A stretch of 64,000 bases of DNA from NCBI RefSeq assembly GCF_003217775.1, contig NZ_QJVJ01000006.1:248001-312000 (forward strand), in the 5' to 3' direction. This DNA is from Paenibacillus flagellatus (GTDB lineage Bacteria > Bacillota > Bacilli > Paenibacillales > NBRC-103111). The notes under the pieces are model-generated. The model saw only the letters and a program-made list of their open reading frames with translations. It was not told where the DNA came from and searched no databases. Of this stretch, positions 34,328 through 43,852 are shown piece by piece (position 1 is the stretch's first letter; each line of letters begins with the position of its first letter). The translations under genes were made by a program, and so were the position numbers.

Positions 34328-35121
34328 CCGCTCCACCCCCCGTCGACGACGAGGTTGTGGCCCGTCACGTATTTCGACGCATCGGTCGCCAAGTAGACGA
34401 CCGCGCCCTTGATATCCGAATCGTCCGCCATCCGGCCGAGCGGCGTCCGCTCGACGTAACGGCGCACGAATTCGTCGGCGCGAATTTCGTTCGCCGTGCC
34501 GACCGGGTTGTAGCCGCCCGGGCTGATGCAATTGACGCGGATGTTGAACTTGCCGTAATAATTGGCCAGCCATTTCGTCATCCCGACCATCCCCCACTTG
34601 GCGAACGTATATTCGATGCCGCTCGTCATCCCCGTCTCCCCGTATACCGGAAAATGCGGCCCGAGTATGCCTTGGATCGAAGCGATATTGATGATGTTCC
34701 CGCCGCCGCGCTCGCGCATCGTCCGCACGACCGCTTTCGTCATCAGCATCAGGCCGAGACCGTTCACCCGCTGGGCGGCCTCCCATCCTTCCGCCGTCGT
34801 CTCCTCGATATCCGCGAGCCCGGTCCGGGACACCGAGTTGTTCACGAGGATGTCGATGCCGCCGAACCGCTCCAGCGCCTCCTCGACGAAAGCGCCGATC
34901 GCCCCTTCGTCCGCCAAATCGAGCGCCATGCCGTGCGCGGCGTATCCCCGCGCGCGCAGCTTGGCCGCTTCCGCCTCGCACCGGTCGCGGCCCCGCGAGG
35001 CGATGAGCACCGTCGCTCCCGCCTCGCAAAGCGCTTCGGAGATATGGGCGCCGTACAGCCCGGAACCGCCGGTGACGACGGCCACTTTCCCCTCCGCTCG
35101 AAACATGTCCATCACATTCAT
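34321..35121 (-). CDS. Short-chain dehydrogenase, sugar-acid type
   Basis: 266 residues. The cofactor loop is TGGSGLYG, NNSV stands at the NNAG place, and Ser (INIASIQG) plus YTFAK complete the active site. The overall look (RVNCISPGGYNPVGT, VVDGGWSGW) is that of gluconate 5-dehydrogenase-like enzymes. It lies 13 bases after the deacylase gene and overlaps the aldo/keto reductase gene, so the three are co-translated. Confidence 0.92.
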   Translation of the reverse strand: MNVMDMFRAEGKVAVVTGGSGLYGAHISEALCEAGATVLIASRGRDRCEAEAAKLRARGYAAHGMALDLADEGAIGAFVEEALERFGGIDILVNNSVSRTGLADIEETTAEGWEAAQRVNGLGLMLMTKAVVRTMRERGGGNIINIASIQGILGPHFPVYGETGMTSGIEYTFAKWGMVGMTKWLANYYGKFNIRVNCISPGGYNPVGTANEIRADEFVRRYVERTPLGRMADDSDIKGAVVYLATDASKYVTGHNLVVDGGWSGW

Positions 35122-35134
35122 CGTTTGCCGCCTC

Positions 35135-36172
35135 CTAATGCGCCGTCTCGCGCGGTGTCATCCCGCTCCTCGTCTCCGCCAGCATGAACAGCGGCTCGCC
35201 CCGGCGCACCGTCGGCGTCCCCGCGATCATGACGAGCAGCCCTTCGCGGGACGCCCGGACCGTCTCGCGCACGTCCCCGTCGAGGCCGCAAATGTCGCCG
35301 ATGGCGTCACCCGGCCGGACGATCGTCCCGAGCGCCGCCGACGGGAGGAAGAAGCCGTCGGCCCCCGCCGTCTCCGAGCCGTCGAAATTGCCGTCGCCGT
35401 ATACGCGCAGCGGCGCGGCGGCCGGCGGCAGCCCGGCCTCCTTCCCGGCGTCGTCCGCCTCCAGCATGCCCAGATGCCGCATCAGCCGCAGTGCGCCGGC
35501 GTAGAACAGCTCCGCCTCGTCGCGGCGGACGCGCCGCCCGCCGTAAGCTTCCGTGTACAGCCACGGGACGCCGAGGGCGAGCGCCGACGAGACGGTGCGG
35601 CCCGGCGCGACGCTCTCGTGCGCCCATAGCAGCGGAGCGCCGAACGATTCCGCCGCGGCCCGGCTCCGGCGCCCGACGTCCGACCCGTCGTCGTGGTAAT
35701 ACCCGACGAGCGCCGATACGGCGTAATGCGTGCCGCCGCTATGCAGGTCGAGAAGGAAGTCCGACCGCGCGATAAAGCGATGGTGCAGCTCGTACGCGAT
35801 CCGCTCCGTCGGCGTCCCCTCCGGATTGCCGGGAAACGTCCGCGCCATGTTCAACCCGTCCTCCGGCGTCACCCGCGCTCCGCCCCGGTACGCGAGCGGG
35901 TTCGCGGCCGGGACGAGCACGACCGTGCCCGCCAGCTTCTCCGGCGGCAAGTCCCGGAACAGCCGCAGCGCCGTCTCCACGCCCTCGTATTCGTCGCCGT
36001 GCACGGACGCGAGCACGAGCAGCGTGTTCCCGTCCCTCACGCCGTCCACCTGCAGGACCGGCATCGTCAACGGCTCGTCGAGCCCGACGTCCGCCAGCAG
36101 CTCGAAGCTGCGCTTCGTACCCGGCACGCGCGATTTCATGTCGTAGCGGTTTATTTCCATTCGAACGGCCAT
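35135..36172 (-). CDS. AspA/AstE-type zinc deacylase
   Basis: 345 residues. The zinc site of the succinylglutamate desuccinylase/aspartoacylase family is visible: His58 and Glu61 in HGDEYEG, and His144 in DLHSGG. The C-terminal part is a beta domain found in many members. These enzymes cleave N-acyl or related amide groups; in a sugar cluster the substrate could be an acylated amino sugar or amino-acid conjugate. AAAGGAGAG precedes the ATG at 36172; a second ATG twelve bases on is possible. Confidence 0.87.
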   Translation of the reverse strand: MAVRMEINRYDMKSRVPGTKRSFELLADVGLDEPLTMPVLQVDGVRDGNTLLVLASVHGDEYEGVETALRLFRDLPPEKLAGTVVLVPAANPLAYRGGARVTPEDGLNMARTFPGNPEGTPTERIAYELHHRFIARSDFLLDLHSGGTHYAVSALVGYYHDDGSDVGRRSRAAAESFGAPLLWAHESVAPGRTVSSALALGVPWLYTEAYGGRRVRRDEAELFYAGALRLMRHLGMLEADDAGKEAGLPPAAAPLRVYGDGNFDGSETAGADGFFLPSAALGTIVRPGDAIGDICGLDGDVRETVRASREGLLVMIAGTPTVRRGEPLFMLAETRSGMTPRETAH

Positions 36173-36228
36173 CCGTGCCGCACTCTCCTTTCTCTCGTTG
36201 CCGGCCGGCGGAGCTATCCGCCGTCCGC

Positions 36229-36972
36229 TCATACGATGCTGAGCGGCGGCAGGCTTTGCCGAAACCGCTCTCGCGCCGCCGCGATCGGCTCGCCGCCCCC
36301 CGTCGTCAGCGCCCGGCCGTGGCCGGGGAACAGCCGCCCGACGTCCAGCCGCGCCAAAGCCTCGATCGTCTCCCGGTAGTCGTCCATCGAGAAGTCCGGC
36401 GTGTCGATCACGGCGAGCCGCCCGCCTTCGAACACCGCATCGGCGGCGAACAGCGCCTTCAGCTCCGGACAATAGTAGCAGACCATGTCGGAGCTGTGGC
36501 CGGGTGCGCCGACGACGGCGAGCGTCAGGTCGCCCACGGCGATCGTCCCGCGGGGGCGGACGATCCGGTCGACCGGGCACGGCCGGAGCCGGTACCAGTC
36601 GGGATACGTCCCGGCCGCCCGCGCGGCGGCGAGCGACGTCGCCTCCTCGTCGGCGCTCTCCACCATGGCGGCGGTCGCGGCGGGAGCCGCGATCTCGAGC
36701 CGGCCGCCGCCGAGCCGCTCGCGGAGCGCCGCCGCCCCTCCGGCGTGATCGGCGTGGCCGTGCGTCAGCAGCAGCAGCGCGACCCTCTCCGGCGCGATGC
36801 CGTCCGCGGCCAGCTGCACAAGCAGCCGCTCCGGCTCGATGCCCGAGCCGGCGTCGATCAGCGCGAACGTTCCGCCGCCGTCGAGAACGTACACGTTGCA
36901 GTCGTACAAGCTGGTCAGCCCGTAGCCGAGCCCCCCGCCTCCGACGACGCCGACGCGGTCCGTCAGCCTCAT
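36229..36972 (-). CDS. Metallo-beta-lactamase fold hydrolase
   Basis: 247 residues. The metal motif THGHADHAGG gives His71, His73, Asp75 and His76; a further histidine is in GAPGHSSDM and another in FPGHGR. MBL-fold enzymes hydrolyse esters, lactones or thioesters; beside dehydrogenases a lactonase role is plausible. Its ATG overlaps the TGA of the Gfo/Idh/MocA gene by four bases. Confidence 0.9.
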   Translation of the reverse strand: MRLTDRVGVVGGGGLGYGLTSLYDCNVYVLDGGGTFALIDAGSGIEPERLLVQLAADGIAPERVALLLLTHGHADHAGGAAALRERLGGGRLEIAAPAATAAMVESADEEATSLAAARAAGTYPDWYRLRPCPVDRIVRPRGTIAVGDLTLAVVGAPGHSSDMVCYYCPELKALFAADAVFEGGRLAVIDTPDFSMDDYRETIEALARLDVGRLFPGHGRALTTGGGEPIAAARERFRQSLPPLSIV

Positions 36973-37982
36973 CCGTTCCCCTCCTCCGGCGCAAGCCGGA
37001 CCGGGCGCCCGCTTACGGCGGACTCCCGGACCGCCGACGCGACCCGGACCGCCTTCCAGGCGTCGACCAGGCGGAGAATGTCCGACGGACGGCCGGACCG
37101 CACGCAGTCGATGAAATGCTCCAGCTCCTGCGCGAGCGGCCCTCCGACTTTGCCGTGCGCCTCATAGCCGGACAGAAACGACGGCCATTCCGCCGCCGCG
37201 GCTCCCATCACCGTCATGCCGCCTTCGGGGTCGCGCAGCACGATCGAGCCGGCGTCCCCCGTGATTTCGGTCCGGACGTCCATGAACGAGGGGGCGGCGT
37301 CGGGCAGCAGCCAGTTGTTTTCCAAAATGCCGATACCGCCTCGGCGAAACTTCAGCATCGACCAGATCAAATCTTCCGTCTCGTGCCCGGACGACGAGCG
37401 GACGGCGGTCACTTCCTCCACGTCGTCGTCCATGAGCCAATGCATCATGTCGATATCGTGGATGCCGAGTATGAATACCGGAGAAATCCGGTTATAGATG
37501 GAGAAATATTTCTTCCCGTTGTTGCGCTTCGCGTAAATCGAACGGACCGTCCCCGTTTCGCCGCGGGCGATCCGCTCCTTGGCGGCCGCATACCGGACGT
37601 CGAACCGGAGCACGTGGCCCGTCATCAACATGCGCCCGCTCGCTTCGGCCGCCCGGACGAGCCGCTCCGCCTCCCGCGGCGTCGACGCGAGCGGCTTCTC
37701 GACGAAGACGTGGGCGCCGGCCCGCAGCGCGTACTCGACCGGCTCGACGTGCAGATGCTCCGGCGTCAGCACGTCGACCGCGTCCGGCGACTCGCGGTCG
37801 ATCATGTCCCGCCAATCCGCGTAAGGTCGGGCGTCCGGGAATACCGCCCGGAACGATTCCAATGCCGCCGGGTTCGGGTCGCAAATCCCGACCACCTCGA
37901 CGCCGCGCAGCTGCGGCCATATGCGGGCGTGCGCGGAGGCGAACCTCCCGAGCCCGATCATCGCCAATCGTACGGCCTTCAT
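36969..37982 (-). CDS. Gfo/Idh/MocA family oxidoreductase
   Basis: 337 residues. The N-terminal Rossmann motif is GLGRFASAHARIW, followed by EKPLAST (catalytic Lys of the EKP motif) and the C-terminal sheet domain with the GIHDIDMMHWL segment. These NAD(P)-dependent enzymes oxidise or reduce sugars, inositols and amino-sugar derivatives. GAGGAGAG precedes the ATG at 37982; an ATG further upstream is not supported. It is coupled to the MBL gene. Confidence 0.93.
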   Translation of the reverse strand: MKAVRLAMIGLGRFASAHARIWPQLRGVEVVGICDPNPAALESFRAVFPDARPYADWRDMIDRESPDAVDVLTPEHLHVEPVEYALRAGAHVFVEKPLASTPREAERLVRAAEASGRMLMTGHVLRFDVRYAAAKERIARGETGTVRSIYAKRNNGKKYFSIYNRISPVFILGIHDIDMMHWLMDDDVEEVTAVRSSSGHETEDLIWSMLKFRRGGIGILENNWLLPDAAPSFMDVRTEITGDAGSIVLRDPEGGMTVMGAAAAEWPSFLSGYEAHGKVGGPLAQELEHFIDCVRSGRPSDILRLVDAWKAVRVASAVRESAVSGRPVRLAPEEGNG

Positions 37983-38029
37983 GGCCCTCTCCTCGCTTTC
38001 GTCCTGGTTTCGTCTCCGGCCCTTTCCGG

Positions 38030-39232
38030 TCAAATGCCCAGACGGTCCGCCGTAAGCAGCGGCACCGTCCTCTGCGCGACCATGTCGGCGAGCCGCTGGC
38101 CGTCCTTGAAGCCGACGCCGCTAATGACGCAGACGGCCCGTTCGGCGGGCAGCCCGCCCCGCTCCCGGCTTGCCCGTATGAGGCCGGCGACGGACGCCGC
38201 CGCCGCCGGCTCGCAGAAGAGGCCCTCCTCCTCGGCGAGCAGCCGCTGCGCCTCCCAGATGTCCTCGTCGGCGACCGCCGTCGCGGAGCCGCCGCCGCGC
38301 GCCATAATGTCGAGCGCCACGCCGCCGTCCGGCGGATTCGGCACCTGCAGGCCGGAGATGCGCGACGTCGACGCTCCCGGCGCCGGCGTCCGCAGCCCCG
38401 CCTCGTAGGCGCGCACGATATTCGCGCAGCCGGCGGACTGCACCGCCGTCATATGCGGCGTCGAGCCGATCTCGCCGATCCGGCGCAGCTCCTCGAAGCC
38501 TTTCCAGATGCCGACGTACAGCCCCGCTCCCCCCGCCGGCGCATAGACGCTCGTCGGCGCCCCGCGAAGCTGCTCCGCCAGCTCGAACGCGATCGTCTTG
38601 ACGCCCTCCATCGCGTACGGATTGTACCGGAACGCGGTAATCGTCACTTCCCAATCGCGCTCCCGCGCCGCCTCGAACAACCGCGCGAACACCCGGTCGC
38701 CCACCTCCGGCGACGTCCCGAAGCCGCGCACCTTGCGGACCTGCGCATTGTAGGCGAGCACCTGGGCGAGCTTCGCCTCCGCCATATGCTCGAGCACGAA
38801 CAGATGGTACGGCAGGCCGGCCACCGCCGCATAGGCCGCCACCGCCGCCCCGGCGTTGCCCGACGTCGTGCCGATGCACGCCCCGCGTCCCGCTGCGAGC
38901 GCCCGCGATACGCCGACGGCCGCGATCCGGTCTTTGTACGAGCCGGTCGGATTGCCGCCCTCCAGCTTGAACCATAGCTCGCCGACGTTCAGCCGCTTCG
39001 CCAGTCTCCGGCTCGGCACGAGCGGGGTGGCGCCTTCTCCCAAATAAAGCCGGTGCTCCTCGGGAACGTCCGGCAGCAGGCGCCGGTATTTCCACATGCC
39101 GCGCTGCGAGTCGTCCTTCCACTCGCCGGCGACGTCCCCGTAATCGAGCATCAGCGTGCCTCCGCAATCGGGGCACGCGTACGTCCGCGCATCGGGCGCC
39201 TCCCGGCCGCACGTCCAGCATAGAGCTTTCAT
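38030..39232 (-). CDS. Threonine-synthase-like PLP enzyme
   Basis: 400 residues of the fold-type II PLP family. A zinc-ribbon start (Cys5, Cys8, Cys20, Cys23) is followed by the PLP lysine in TGSYKDR (Lys100) and a glycine-rich phosphate loop (TTSGNAGA). The annotation threonine synthase is by family, but the sugar-catabolic context suggests another beta-elimination or replacement reaction, for example on a serine- or threonine-like intermediate. The start at 39232 follows GGTGGAG. A FadR-type operator lies 26 bases upstream. Confidence 0.85.
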   Translation of the reverse strand: MKALCWTCGREAPDARTYACPDCGGTLMLDYGDVAGEWKDDSQRGMWKYRRLLPDVPEEHRLYLGEGATPLVPSRRLAKRLNVGELWFKLEGGNPTGSYKDRIAAVGVSRALAAGRGACIGTTSGNAGAAVAAYAAVAGLPYHLFVLEHMAEAKLAQVLAYNAQVRKVRGFGTSPEVGDRVFARLFEAARERDWEVTITAFRYNPYAMEGVKTIAFELAEQLRGAPTSVYAPAGGAGLYVGIWKGFEELRRIGEIGSTPHMTAVQSAGCANIVRAYEAGLRTPAPGASTSRISGLQVPNPPDGGVALDIMARGGGSATAVADEDIWEAQRLLAEEEGLFCEPAAAASVAGLIRASRERGGLPAERAVCVISGVGFKDGQRLADMVAQRTVPLLTADRLGI

Positions 39233-39257
39233 CCCGCACTCCACCTTCGATTTATAG

Positions 39258-39272
39258 TATGGTTCGACCACG
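39258..39272. promoter_or_regulatory. FadR-type operator 1 (TATGGT-N3-ACCACG)
   Basis: One of five related sites in the locus. It lies upstream of the PLP-enzyme gene and beside a TACTAT/TATAAA -10-like stretch on the minus strand, suggesting an internal promoter inside the long cluster. Confidence 0.6.
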
Positions 39273-39456
39273 ATGAACGAGAGAGAGTCCTCTCCACGAC
39301 CGCTGCGCTTTCAGCCGCACGCGAATCGCGCCTGCCGGGCTCATCGACGAGCGCAGCCGCAATGGCGTACCGCCGCTCGCCGGCCCGACAATCGGCCGGC
39401 CGATCGGTCGGTCGGCCCGGCGCCTTCCGGCGACGATGCCGCCGGCCGTTTCCGCG

Positions 39457-40137
39457 CTAGTCGTGCAAAAACCGCTTCAACGGCTTCAAGTGCGTTTCCA
39501 TCTCCCGCTTCGCGCCGTTCAAATCCTTCGCCTTGATGTACCGGATCAAATTGTCGTGCTCGACGAGCGACAGCTTCGTATCCTCGACGTTGCCGAAATG
39601 CCGCTTCCGGATATTCGTGAAAAAGTCGGTCAGCACCTCGCTCAGCTCGTAAAACGTCTCGTTGCCCGTCGCCCGGAACAAAGCGCGGTGGAAATGCAGA
39701 TCCTGCTCGATCGGCAGCTCGCCCCTGTTGATGGCGTCCGCCATTTTCGCGTTCCAGCTCTCCATCTGTCCGATCGATTCGAGATCGTACCGCTCGATCG
39801 CCATCTCTACGGCGCCCAGCTCCAAAATGCGCCGCGTCGCCCACAGCTCCTTCATCCGCCGCTCGTCCTGCTTCCAGCGGAACGATACCTGATCGAGCAC
39901 CGGCTTGAGCGACAGGCCGTCGACGTAGATGCCGTCTCCCGTCTTGATTTTGATGACGCCGACCGTCTCGAGCGACTTGAGCGCCTCGCGGACGACCGTC
40001 CGGCTGACGCCGAGCGTGTCGATCAGCTGCTTTTCCGAAGGGAGCTTGTCGCCCGCCTTCAGCTCGTTGTCGAGAATGTAGCCTTTGATCCGCTCGCTGA
40101 CGATTTGCGACAAATTCACTTTTTCGGGTATTTCCAT
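39457..40137 (-). CDS. FadR/GntR family regulator
   Basis: 226 residues. The N-terminal winged helix (LIDTLGVSRTVVREALKSLETVGVI) is of the GntR type; the C-terminal helical FCD domain contains the metal/ligand histidines in LHFHRALF and later positions. It is encoded inside the transporter/enzyme cluster on the same strand, 55 bases after the second permease. It probably senses a sugar acid and binds the TGGT-N3-ACCA sites of this locus, although a second FadR-type regulator at 47859 competes for that role. Confidence 0.92.
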   Translation of the reverse strand: MEIPEKVNLSQIVSERIKGYILDNELKAGDKLPSEKQLIDTLGVSRTVVREALKSLETVGVIKIKTGDGIYVDGLSLKPVLDQVSFRWKQDERRMKELWATRRILELGAVEMAIERYDLESIGQMESWNAKMADAINRGELPIEQDLHFHRALFRATGNETFYELSEVLTDFFTNIRKRHFGNVEDTKLSLVEHDNLIRYIKAKDLNGAKREMETHLKPLKRFLHD

Positions 40138-40191
40138 GCGTCACTCTCCTCCTCTCCCGGCCTTGTGCGACGTGCCCGCCGAGGGCGGCGA

Positions 40192-41013
40192 TTACCCTTT
40201 CACGCTGCCGACCGTAATGCCTTTGACGAAATATTTTTGGAACGCGACGAACACGATGAAAATCGGGATAAACCCGAGCGTGGCCGCGGCCATCTGCGCC
40301 CCGTAATTCGCCACGAATTCGCTGATCAAGGTCGAAATGCCGACGTTGATCGTCATCTTCCTATTATCGTTCAGCATGACCAGCTGCCACAAGTAGTCGT
40401 TCCAGGCGAACGAGAAGACGAAGATCGCCAGCGCCCCGACGCCCGGCTTCACGACCGGCAGGAAAATGTTCGCGAACAGCCGGATTTCGCCGCACCCGTC
40501 GATTTTGCCCGCTTCGAGCAGCTCGCTCGGCACCGTCTGGCTGAACTGCTTCATCAGGAACACGCCGAACGGCAGCGCCAGTACCGGCAGGATGACGCTC
40601 GCCAGCGAATTGACGAGATGCAGCTGCTTCATGAGCGTAAACATCGGCACGAGGCCGAGCTGTCTCGGAATGAGCATCGTCACGATGACCGCTCCGAAAA
40701 TGAGCAGCCTTCCGCGAAACTCCTTCTTCGTCAGCGCATACCCCGCCATCGTCGCGATCAGACAAGCGAAGGCGGTCGACACGCCCGCCACGAAGACGGT
40801 GTTGTACAGCCACCGGACGATATCGCTGTCCTGCATCAGCCTCGCGTAGTTGACCAGCGTCGGATTCGTCGGAATGAAGTCCGGCGGTATTTTGATCGTC
40901 GTCGATTGGTCCTTGAACGATCCCGTTATCATCCAATAGAGGGGGAACAGGAAAAAGGCGGCCAGCGCATACAGCGCGACGTCCGACATCCATTTTAACA
41001 TTTTAGCGGCCAT
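40192..41013 (-). CDS. Carbohydrate ABC permease, MalG/UgpE type
   Basis: 273 residues with six membrane segments and the EAA loop (ELLEAGKIDGCGEIRLFANIFLP). It forms the import channel with the permease encoded next to it. The second ATG (41013) is chosen because GGGAGG lies upstream with room for binding; the first ATG at 41025 touches the SD. No ATPase is encoded in this cluster, so it must share a general one such as MsmX. Confidence 0.94.
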   Translation of the reverse strand: MAAKMLKWMSDVALYALAAFFLFPLYWMITGSFKDQSTTIKIPPDFIPTNPTLVNYARLMQDSDIVRWLYNTVFVAGVSTAFACLIATMAGYALTKKEFRGRLLIFGAVIVTMLIPRQLGLVPMFTLMKQLHLVNSLASVILPVLALPFGVFLMKQFSQTVPSELLEAGKIDGCGEIRLFANIFLPVVKPGVGALAIFVFSFAWNDYLWQLVMLNDNRKMTINVGISTLISEFVANYGAQMAAATLGFIPIFIVFVAFQKYFVKGITVGSVKG

Positions 41014-41035
41014 TTCGCTTCGCATCCTCCCTCTA

Positions 41036-41908
41036 TCAATATTCGACGTCGGTTTTGAAAAATTTGAACTGCACGACGGAGAACGCCGAGATGATGACGG
41101 CCAGGATGACGCCCATCGCGCAGGCGAGCCCCAGCTTGCCGTACTTGAACGCCGTCTCGTACAGCATGTACATGACCGTCGTGGTCGCGTAGCTCGGCCC
41201 GCCGCCCGTCAGCAGCTGGACGACGACGAACGTCTGGAACGCCCCGATCGTACAGGTGACGATGACGTACAGCGTCGTCGGCTTGAGCAGCGGCAGCGTA
41301 ATGCTCCAAAATTGCCGCCAGCCGGTCGCCCCGTCGATGGAGGCGGCTTCGTAGTAGGTCGACGGAATGTTGCCCAACGCGGCCAAGTACAGAATGATCG
41401 GCTGGCCGACGCACCACGTGATGACGACCGCGATCAGCGCGGGAAGCGCGAACCTCGAATCGGATAGCCACATGACCGGCTCCGCGCCGAACAGCGAAAG
41501 CGCGTAGTTGGCGATGCCGCTGACTGGATTGTAAATCCACAGCCACGTAATCGAGAGCAGCACCTGCGACGTGACGATGGGCAAGTAGAAGCTCGCCCGG
41601 AAAAAGGTGGCCGCCGCCGCCGACTTCTGAATGACGAGACTGGCTACGAAGATGGAGAAGACGACCGACAGCGGCACGACGCCCACGACGAACAGAAACG
41701 TGTTGAGCAGCGCGCGCAGAAACACGTCGTCCGCGAACAAATTCGCATAATTGCCCAGACCGATAAAGCGCTTCGTGCCGATTCCGTAATCGAACAAGCT
41801 CAAGTACAGCGCGTCGACAAACGGGTACACTTCGAACAGCAGGAAGACGAGCAGGAACGGGGCGACGAAGAAGTATCCCCAAAACTGCTTGAGCGCGCTC
41901 GCAGACAT
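41036..41908 (-). CDS. Carbohydrate ABC permease, MalF/UgpA type
   Basis: 290 residues with six membrane segments and the EAA loop (YYEAASIDGATGWRQFWSITLP). It is the partner of the downstream permease. Several starts are possible (41926 GTG, 41914 and 41908 ATG); 41908 is placed six bases after GGGGG. The gap to the binding-protein gene is 76 bases. Confidence 0.94.
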   Translation of the reverse strand: MSASALKQFWGYFFVAPFLLVFLLFEVYPFVDALYLSLFDYGIGTKRFIGLGNYANLFADDVFLRALLNTFLFVVGVVPLSVVFSIFVASLVIQKSAAAATFFRASFYLPIVTSQVLLSITWLWIYNPVSGIANYALSLFGAEPVMWLSDSRFALPALIAVVITWCVGQPIILYLAALGNIPSTYYEAASIDGATGWRQFWSITLPLLKPTTLYVIVTCTIGAFQTFVVVQLLTGGGPSYATTTVMYMLYETAFKYGKLGLACAMGVILAVIISAFSVVQFKFFKTDVEY

Positions 41909-41984
41909 CCGCATCCCCCGTTTCACGATGAAGTCGGAGGGGAGGCTCCGGCTTGCCGAAGTCTCCCTGCTCCGCGGTTATTTC

Positions 41985-43343
41985 TTATTTCGAGGCGTTC
42001 GCGATAATGTCGTTCGCCTTTTTCGTCCAGTCGTCGAGCGCCTGCTTCGCCGTTTTCTTCTTCGTCATGACGGCTTGCAACTCGGGGAAAAACGCGTTCC
42101 GCGTCTCGGTGTAGCCGGGAATGGCGACCCCGATGTTGCCCGCATATTGGAACAGCTTGAACGTCTTGCCCTGGATCGAGCCGTCGTCGTAGTTTTTGGA
42201 CAGCGACTTGCGGGTGGAGATGACGGAAGGGGCCTTCGCCATTTTCTCCATCCCTTCCTTCGTGTTGATATATTTGGCGAATTCCTTCGCCCATTTCATT
42301 TTCGCGTCGTTTTTCGTGTTCCATACCCACGTGCCATAGCCGAACAATACCGAGTTCGACGACTTGCCGTCCTTGGACGGGTACGGAACGAGATCGACCT
42401 CGAACGTTTTGGCGGAGCCGTCCTTGAACGCCTTCTCGAACGCCGAAATGTTGCCGATGCTGCCGAACGTCATGCCGATTTTGCCTTGCAGGAACATCTC
42501 GTTGATAACCGCCCCCGCCTTCAGACCGGCCGCGCCCGGAGGGACGACGCCTTCGTCGAGCAGCTTCACGTACGCTTCCAGCCCCGCCACGCCTTCGGCC
42601 GAATTGAGCACCGCCTTCGTGTTGTCGTCGGACCACGTCTTCGCGCCGAAGCCCCACAGGAACATGTGATGGCCTTGGTCGCCGCCCGTGTCGCCGGCGT
42701 ACATGCCGAAGCCGTAAACTTGCTTCGCCGGATCGTTGACCGCCTTCGCCGCTTGGACGAATTGGTCGTACGACCAGGTGCCCATATTTTTCGGGAGCAG
42801 GCCGTCGGCGTTTTTCGCCTTGAACAGGTCGCGGTTGACGAGCAGGCCGGAGGCGGTCATGCTGTTCGGGTAAATGTACGATTTGCCGTCGACGGCGAGC
42901 GAGCCGAGCGTTTTCTCGTCGAAGTCGGCTTTCTCGATAATGTCGTCGAGCGGGACGAGCAGCCCTTTCTTCGCGTACGTGAGCGGCCAGAAAATGCCGC
43001 CCTGCTGCACGTCGGGCAGCTGGTTCGTGTTGACGGCGATGCTGATCCGTTCGTTGATTTTGTCGTCGGGCGTTTTGACCAGATTGATTTTGACGTTCGC
43101 GTTCGCCTTCTCGAAATCGGCTTTGTAGCCTTCGTAGATCGCCTGTACGTCGTCTCTCGCGTCCACCCACCAGGTGAGCTCGACTTTGTCTTTCGGCAGA
43201 TCGCCGCCGGCGGCGTTGTTCGTGTTGGAGCCGGTACCGGACGAGGGCGTTCCGCCCTGCGATGAGGCGCCTCCGCCGCCGCATGCGGCCACCAGGCCGG
43301 CCAGCAGGACGAGCGACATGCCCGCCGCGATTCGTTTTTTCAT
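41985..43343 (-). CDS. Sugar-binding lipoprotein of the ABC importer
   Basis: 452 residues. The lipoprotein signal ends LVAAC with Cys21 as lipid site, followed by a Gly/Ser/Thr/Asn linker. The mature domain is a family 1 extracellular solute-binding protein (VELTWWVDARDD, GYKADFEKANANVKINLVKT). AAGGAGG precedes the ATG. It is the first gene of the minus-strand cluster and is transcribed from the promoter at 43883-43912 with a 500-base leader that contains a tandem 8-base repeat array. Confidence 0.94.
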   Translation of the reverse strand: MKKRIAAGMSLVLLAGLVAACGGGGASSQGGTPSSGTGSNTNNAAGGDLPKDKVELTWWVDARDDVQAIYEGYKADFEKANANVKINLVKTPDDKINERISIAVNTNQLPDVQQGGIFWPLTYAKKGLLVPLDDIIEKADFDEKTLGSLAVDGKSYIYPNSMTASGLLVNRDLFKAKNADGLLPKNMGTWSYDQFVQAAKAVNDPAKQVYGFGMYAGDTGGDQGHHMFLWGFGAKTWSDDNTKAVLNSAEGVAGLEAYVKLLDEGVVPPGAAGLKAGAVINEMFLQGKIGMTFGSIGNISAFEKAFKDGSAKTFEVDLVPYPSKDGKSSNSVLFGYGTWVWNTKNDAKMKWAKEFAKYINTKEGMEKMAKAPSVISTRKSLSKNYDDGSIQGKTFKLFQYAGNIGVAIPGYTETRNAFFPELQAVMTKKKTAKQALDDWTKKANDIIANASK

Positions 43344-43691
43344 AGTGCAGACCCTCCTTGATATAAGTTCGTGCGGTCTAGCGGCGCTTTACAGGCGGTC
43401 GGTTCGCGGTCTTCGGGCGGCTCGGCGCCGGGCCGATCCGGACGAGGCCGGACGGATCGGATGCGGCCGGTTGCCGCGTTCGGCGATCGGTCCGGTGGCG
43501 TTCCTCAAAGACGAATTCGACGTTTTTCGCGAAACCCCTGTAAGCCTTTTCAAATCCGAAAAAAACAAGCACCTCCTTGCCGTTGTCCAGCAGCCGCTCA
43601 CGCCGATGTCTCGTGGCCGGATAGTCCGGTCGTCCGATCCGATGTTCGGGCTCTACGCCGATATCTCGATCCCTTGTAAACGGGTGCCGCA

Positions 43692-43755
43692 TTACCGAGA
43701 CATCGCGATACTTCGATACCTCTATACCTCGGTACCTTATATCCGGTACATCGAT
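43692..43755. repeat. Imperfect tandem 8-base repeats
   Basis: Eight consecutive 8-base units with consensus ATACCTCG on the plus strand. The central units ATACTTCG, ATACCTCT and ATACCTCG match best and the outer ones degrade. The array lies in the leader of the binding-protein operon. Confidence 0.6.
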
Positions 43756-43852
43756 ACCCCGGTCCTGAACCCCAACGTTCTCCTCTTCGATACCGGTTTC
43801 TGCGAATCCCGAGAACCGGTTGCGTCGGCATGCGCTGGACTCGTATGTAGAT

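Noticed and set aside
43692-43755. CRISPR array
   Set aside because: Repeat units are 8 bases with no spacers and no cas genes in the window.
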